This document shows positions 59,926 through 64,000 of a DNA stretch of 64,000 nt, piece by piece. Every line of letters begins with the position of its first letter. Position 1 is the first letter of the stretch. Origin of the DNA: Rubrobacter taiwanensis (lineage in GTDB: Bacteria; Actinomycetota; Rubrobacteria; Rubrobacterales; Rubrobacteraceae); the NCBI RefSeq assembly GCF_004337705.1, contig NZ_SKBU01000006.1, positions 124,001-188,000 of the forward strand, written 5' to 3'. A program made the translations under genes and the position numbers. Below the pieces are notes generated by a model, which saw only the letters and a list, made by a program, of their open reading frames with translations, was not told where the DNA came from and ran no database searches.

Positions 59926-60972
59926 TCATGGCACCAGGACCAACTTACCGAAGAAGGATTTACTTCTGAAATCCTCTTGAGCACGCTTGATCTCTGACAG
60001 CGGGTAAGTGCCGGCAAGGAGCGGCTGAACCTTGCCTTCCTCTATATATCCGATCATGTCGACGAACTCCTTGCGAGTACCAATGGTCGAGCCGATCAAT
60101 TCCAGGTGCTTGAGGTAGAGGGTTCTGAGGTCGAGCTGCACCATAGGGCCTGCGATGGCACCTGCGGTAACGTAGCGGCCAAGAGGTTTGAGAACTCTTA
60201 ACAGGTCGGAGAAGGTCTCGCCACCCACCACGTCTGCCACCACATCGACCGGATGGCCGCCGGTGATACCGGCGACAGTCGAGGACAGATCGGACACACC
60301 CCGGGAGATCACGCCTTCCGCACCCAATTCACGCGCCCCATCTTCCTTACCCTCCCCCACCAGAGCCAGCACCCTCGCGCCGCGCAGACGAGCCAGCTGC
60401 AGCAGGGCTGATCCCACTCCTCCGGAGGCGCCCGTTACGAACACCGTTTCTCCACCTACCACTCTCGCTCGGTTGAGCATGTGTTCGGCGGTAAGGTAGG
60501 CGGTGGGAAATGTAGCGAGCTCTTCATCGCTCAGAGGGGCATCGATAGCGATTGCGTTTTCGGCAGGCACGGCAACATATTCAGCAAATCCACCATCTCG
60601 CTCGCTACCGATAAGGGCTGCATTTATTAGCCCCTCTTCTCCTTCACCGCAGCGAAGAACAAAGTCAACGATTACGCGCTCACCTATCCGGGATTTGGGG
60701 ACACCATCGCCGACCGCTATGATCCGCCCCACAATATCCATCCCCTGTATACGTGGGAACTCCATCTGTTCCCCACGACGCCATCCTCCAGTAGCTTGTG
60801 GATCATCCTCGGTCCCGTAAACCCCTTCTCGGGTCCAGAGATCCGTGTTGTTCACTCCGGCAGCGCCGACTCGGATTAGCACCTCGTCTCGACCGGGCCG
60901 GGGAACGGGTATGTCCTCCCGATATTCGAGCTTCTCAAGTCCACCGTAGCCGGTGAGCAGGACCGCTTTCAT
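59926..60972 (-). CDS. zinc-free medium-chain dehydrogenase/reductase
   Basis: 348 residues. AVLLTGYGGLEKLEYREDIP, AGVNNTDLWTREGVYG, FPRIQGMDIVGRIIAVGDGV and the Rossmann loop VTGASGGVGSALLQLARLRG are MDR features; catalytic and structural zinc cysteines are absent. The residue run VYGTEDDPQATGGWRRG is a subgroup insertion. GAGAGGAG site before ATG. It lies 81 bp downstream of the ALDH gene on the same strand, probably in the same pathway. Confidence 0.88.
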   Translation of the reverse strand: MKAVLLTGYGGLEKLEYREDIPVPRPGRDEVLIRVGAAGVNNTDLWTREGVYGTEDDPQATGGWRRGEQMEFPRIQGMDIVGRIIAVGDGVPKSRIGERVIVDFVLRCGEGEEGLINAALIGSERDGGFAEYVAVPAENAIAIDAPLSDEELATFPTAYLTAEHMLNRARVVGGETVFVTGASGGVGSALLQLARLRGARVLALVGEGKEDGARELGAEGVISRGVSDLSSTVAGITGGHPVDVVADVVGGETFSDLLRVLKPLGRYVTAGAIAGPMVQLDLRTLYLKHLELIGSTIGTRKEFVDMIGYIEEGKVQPLLAGTYPLSEIKRAQEDFRSKSFFGKLVLVP

Positions 60973-61053
60973 GGAAATTGATTTTCTCCTCTCCAGACTT
61001 GATACTAGGTATATCTTCTATTAGGGAGCATCTCTGAAGCCTGTATAGTTGCA

Positions 61054-62523
61054 TTACAAGCAACAAGCTCTAACACTTATTTTTACTACTGTATTCTTAA
61101 TCTGTGTGTAGTTTTCAAGCGCTACTAATCCTCTCTCGCGGCCATAACCACTCAGTTTGTAGCCTCCGAAAGGAGAACCTATACCACCCGAGAAGTACTC
61201 GTTGATCATCACGTAGCCAGCTTGAATCTCGCTCGCGAAGCGAAGTGCACGATCGATGTTGCGTGTAAAGATGCCTGCAGCCAGCCCGTAACTGGAGTCG
61301 TTCGCAATATCTATAGCTTCGTCTTCGCCATTAAAAGACAGCGTGACCAGCACAGGACCGAAAATTTCCTCCTGCGCGATGCGCATGCCTCTCTCTACCT
61401 TGTCGAAGATGGTGGGCGCAACAAAGTATCCTTTCTCGAACCCCTCGGCGCATCCTCCGATGAGCATATGTGCACCCTCCTTTTGTCCTGTGTCTATGTA
61501 GTTCAGGACGCGCTCGAAATGTTCGGCAGATACTAGAGGTCCCATATCTGGGTCATCGATTCCTGCACCAAGCTTTATTGCTCGCGCGTTCTCTATCACC
61601 TTTTTCAGGAAGGTCTCTCTTATCGAGTCTTCAACCAGCAACCGGGAGCCTGCATCACAGTACTGTCCCGCGTTCGAGAAGAGGCCTTTTGCAACCTCGT
61701 TTGCGGCCAGCTCTAAATCGCAGTCCGCAAAGACGATCTGCGGGGATTTTCCGCCAAGTTCCAGTACCACCGGTTTTACGTGCTCAGCTGCAGCCTTGAG
61801 TACCGCACGCCCAGTCTCTACGGAACCGGTGAAGGTGATGGAATCTATCCCCGGGTGTTCGCTGAGGGCTTTGCCGGCATCCTCGCCGAAGCCAGCCACG
61901 ACGTTGTAGATGCCGGGAGGAAAATCCAGCTCGAGAAACACTTCGGCGAATTTGAGGGCAGTAAGGGGCGTCTGCTCGGCGGGTTTGACCACCGCGGTGT
62001 TGCCGGCCGCCAGCGCAGGGGCGAGACTCCGGCAGACCATGCTCAAGGGCGCGTTCCACGGCACGATGTGGGCGGTTACCCCGAGCGGTTCGCGAACCGT
62101 GTAGTTCAAGTAGTCCGGCCCCAGCGGAATGGTCTCACCGTGAATCTTGTCGGCGGCGCCTGCGTAATAGTCGAAATAGCGGACGCAACCGGATATCTCG
62201 CTTCGGGAGTGCTGGAGAGGCTTACCCGTGTCCAGCGTCTCCAGTTCGGCGAATTCATCCAACCTGGATTCAAGAACCCGCGCCACGCGGTAGAGGAGCC
62301 GAGACCGATCTTCAGGAGTGAGGCGCCGCCAGGGGCCGTTGAAGGCTTCCCTGGCGGCGCCCACAGCGTCGCCGACATCTCCCGCTGTCCCTCGGGCTAC
62401 GGTTGCGATCACCTCTTCCGTTGAGGGATCCACAACTCCGAAGGTCTGACCGCTACGGCTGGATGTCCACTCGCCTCCGATAAAGAGGCGGTCACGAATC
62501 TCCGGCATTTCTGGGTTTCTCAA
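61054..62523 (-). CDS. NAD(P)-dependent aldehyde dehydrogenase
   Basis: 489 residues. Catalytic Cys289 in NAGQYCDAGSR and general-base Glu255 in VLELGGKSPQIV; HIVPWNAPLSM holds the catalytic Asn and SITFTGSVETGR the cofactor loop. The start is TTG 62523, overlapping the Rieske stop (TTGA), or ATG 62508. Betaine/aromatic aldehyde-type enzyme by general look. Codon use is less GC-rich than upstream genes. Odd C-terminus with two adjacent cysteines (VRACCL). Confidence 0.93.
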   Translation of the reverse strand: MRNPEMPEIRDRLFIGGEWTSSRSGQTFGVVDPSTEEVIATVARGTAGDVGDAVGAAREAFNGPWRRLTPEDRSRLLYRVARVLESRLDEFAELETLDTGKPLQHSRSEISGCVRYFDYYAGAADKIHGETIPLGPDYLNYTVREPLGVTAHIVPWNAPLSMVCRSLAPALAAGNTAVVKPAEQTPLTALKFAEVFLELDFPPGIYNVVAGFGEDAGKALSEHPGIDSITFTGSVETGRAVLKAAAEHVKPVVLELGGKSPQIVFADCDLELAANEVAKGLFSNAGQYCDAGSRLLVEDSIRETFLKKVIENARAIKLGAGIDDPDMGPLVSAEHFERVLNYIDTGQKEGAHMLIGGCAEGFEKGYFVAPTIFDKVERGMRIAQEEIFGPVLVTLSFNGEDEAIDIANDSSYGLAAGIFTRNIDRALRFASEIQAGYVMINEYFSGGIGSPFGGYKLSGYGRERGLVALENYTQIKNTVVKISVRACCL

Positions 62524-63830
62524 GCCAGGTCCGTCTCACCCGATCGAAACATCTGCACCATACCCTCCTCATCTCCCGGCGGAACTTGATCTATCCCGAC
62601 CATTTTGTCGACAATCATGTTTTGGTAGCGATGGAGGGTTTCTTCGAACTTGTAGCACATCCGGCCTCCCCGGTATGCCGGATTGGAGATCCCCTCCTGC
62701 ACCCGCTCGACGATCTCAATGTCTTGGAGGTTGACAAGGTCCCAGAAGCGCATAAGTTGATTGAGTTTCTCTTCTGCGTCGGGGTCTTCCAAGGACTCTG
62801 GATGAGAGAGGATAACAGTCTTTTCTAAAGTTTGATCCGGTCCCACAGGCTTTGCAACGATAACGAAAGCGTGATTCGGCAGCACGGAGATGGCGGTGTT
62901 AGGGAACAGCAGAGCAAAGCGCGCGCTCACGGCATCTTCCTCACTCAGAGAACTGAGCGGAGGAAGCCCCTGCCACCCACCAGCCTCACTATTCTGTGAG
63001 ATCGGTGTTGTACAAAATCCAGAGTACATCCCCGGTCCTTGCCAGCGATAGTGGTCTTCCATACGAGAAACCTTCACAAGCTCAGGGTGTACCCATGGCA
63101 AGTGATAGTATTCCAAGAAGTTCTCCCCGACGAGCTTGTAGTTCGCGGCTACATGGTAGCCCTTCTCCCGCACAACCCGCCACTCATCCAGCCGGTGCCC
63201 GGAGAGACGCTCTGGCAAATCACCGAGTTGCTTGGCGAGGGGTTCAGCTTCGGTATCCAGGTTAACGAAGACCAGGAAGCCCCAGTTCTCCACCCTGACG
63301 GGCAAGAGTCCATAATCAGCTTTATCGAACGCTTTGACACCGCTCATGTCGAAAGCCACCTGAGCTTCCTTCGGAATATCCGAACCTTCGAAGAGGGGCG
63401 TGCCCAGACACCGACCTTCGAGATCATAAGTCCAGCTATGGTAAGGACATCTTATTCTGTTGTTGCGCACCATACGGACATCATCATCGAGCAGCTTGGC
63501 GGCTCGGTGGCGGCAGACGTTGTGGAAGGCCCTAAGTTTACCTTGCTTGTCTCTGGCAACGATGATCGAACGTCCGGCGACCTCAGCGACGATCACCTGC
63601 CCCGGCTTCTCTACCTGAGAGGCAAATCCGACCACGACCCAGCTCTTAGCGAACACCCTCTCCCGCTCAATCTCGAAGAACTCGTGAGAAGTGTAGGCGT
63701 CGGGGATGAGAGTCACCGCCAGGTCTACCGGAGCTCGGGTGTGCCTGTAGGTCTCCTCCTTGATGTAGGCTTCGGGCGGTATGGGCCGAGGATTGAGCCG
63801 TGCATAAGGATCGACGCGACTAATGGTCAT
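62520..63830 (-). CDS. Rieske non-haem iron oxygenase, alpha subunit
   Basis: 436 residues from ATG 63830 (GGGAGGAG site). Rieske 2Fe-2S ligands C106/H108 (NVCRHRA) and C128/H131 (RCPYHSW). The mononuclear iron site is ENFLEYYHLPWVHP with H243 and H248; the bridging position is E240, not the usual Asp, as in quaternary-amine monooxygenases of the CntA/GbcA kind. The third iron ligand would be in the LVNLQDIEIVERVQ region. Substrate unknown: aromatic acid or quaternary amine. No reductase gene is in view. Confidence 0.92.
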   Translation of the reverse strand: MTISRVDPYARLNPRPIPPEAYIKEETYRHTRAPVDLAVTLIPDAYTSHEFFEIERERVFAKSWVVVGFASQVEKPGQVIVAEVAGRSIIVARDKQGKLRAFHNVCRHRAAKLLDDDVRMVRNNRIRCPYHSWTYDLEGRCLGTPLFEGSDIPKEAQVAFDMSGVKAFDKADYGLLPVRVENWGFLVFVNLDTEAEPLAKQLGDLPERLSGHRLDEWRVVREKGYHVAANYKLVGENFLEYYHLPWVHPELVKVSRMEDHYRWQGPGMYSGFCTTPISQNSEAGGWQGLPPLSSLSEEDAVSARFALLFPNTAISVLPNHAFVIVAKPVGPDQTLEKTVILSHPESLEDPDAEEKLNQLMRFWDLVNLQDIEIVERVQEGISNPAYRGGRMCYKFEETLHRYQNMIVDKMVGIDQVPPGDEEGMVQMFRSGETDLA

Positions 63831-63884
63831 ATCTCCTCCCTTCCGAATCGCTTTGGACCTTTGCAATCGAGAACTCCAGTTCCA

Positions 63885-64000
63885 TCAGAGCAACCTTTCT
63901 TCATAAGGGTAGAGGGAAAGCATTACCGAACCCTCTGTGGTGATCCAAACCTCATCTTCCAGCTTCACCCCATCCTGCTCGCCCACTTTTCCTGCGTAGA
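63885..64000 (-). CDS. M24 family metallopeptidase, C-terminal end (partial)
   Basis: The last 37 codons of a gene entering from the right: YAGKVGEQDGVKLEDEVWIT then TEGSVMLSLYPYEERLL and a TGA at 63887-63885. G-V-x-x-E-D-x-x-x-x-T-x-x-G is the end of creatinase / Xaa-Pro peptidase (M24) proteins. It lies 54 bp upstream of the Rieske gene on the same strand and may lead this operon. Confidence 0.65.
   Translation of the reverse strand, partial: YAGKVGEQDGVKLEDEVWITTEGSVMLSLYPYEERLL

Noticed and set aside
1-64000. CRISPR array, prophage, insertion sequence or rRNA genes
   Set aside because: No regularly spaced repeats, integrase, transposase, phage structural genes or rRNA sequence were seen on reading both strands.

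Overview
The window is high-GC, gene-dense bacterial DNA. Many GTG and TTG starts, ATGA-type overlaps, frequent ATA isoleucine codons and actinobacterial-looking protein sequences suggest an actinomycete of the Rubrobacter type; this is inference from style, not a database match. About 60 apparently intact genes are interrupted by several decayed ones. No insertion sequence, prophage, CRISPR array, rRNA or replication origin was seen.

Left part (1-21 kb): a class III aminotransferase, an M20 metallopeptidase and a copper amine oxidase (amine catabolism). Next is a scar with an MNT antitoxin and a truncated HepT toxin, then the acetoin dehydrogenase operon acoA-acoB-acoC-acoX, where E2 is fused to an alpha/beta hydrolase. 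A PhoD-like phosphatase follows, then the selenocysteine locus selA-selB-tRNA-Sec, trmH, and a TetR regulator with its exporter. A GNAT acetyltransferase converges on acuB-acuC, recalling Bacillus acuABC, so acetoin breakdown and reversible protein acetylation lie within 20 kb. An ECF sigma/anti-sigma pair closes this part.

Middle part (21-35 kb): a DUF4394 surface protein with an MPDTGG tail, then an eroded region. It holds an SDR remnant, a 146-bp partial copy of an Rrf2 regulator gene, a broken HutC-type GntR regulator, an intact three-gene ABC importer coupled to a YmdB-like phosphodiesterase, and a decayed phnD-phnC-phnE transporter. Three GTCTAGAC-like operators link the broken regulator, the live importer and the dead phn operon into one former regulon. 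Then come Rrf2, ClpP, an XRE regulator, a CoA-transferase, Lrp and two MFS genes (one broken).

35-39 kb is the most striking part. A clear fluoride (crcB) riboswitch with an intrinsic terminator precedes a five-gene minus-strand run: cation:proton antiporter, UspA, a DUF6062 protein with a duplicated C-x2-C...C-x2-H module, a possible 32-residue peptide and a coiled-coil protein. The last three have no known fluoride role.

Right part (38-64 kb): uppP, mgtE, an SDR, a GGCT-like protein, a small LPDTGG surface protein, a cupin, HPr, a ferredoxin, PHA synthase, pyruvate carboxylase, a PduO cobalamin adenosyltransferase, a single-AAA ATPase with an unusual Cys-containing N-domain, an ABC-2 exporter, an LLM flavin enzyme and a quinone reductase. 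An HDAC-like deacetylase-amidase pair lies behind a GntR-type palindrome. The window ends in a lower-GC catabolic cluster: medium-chain dehydrogenase, ALDH, Rieske oxygenase and the tail of an M24 peptidase.
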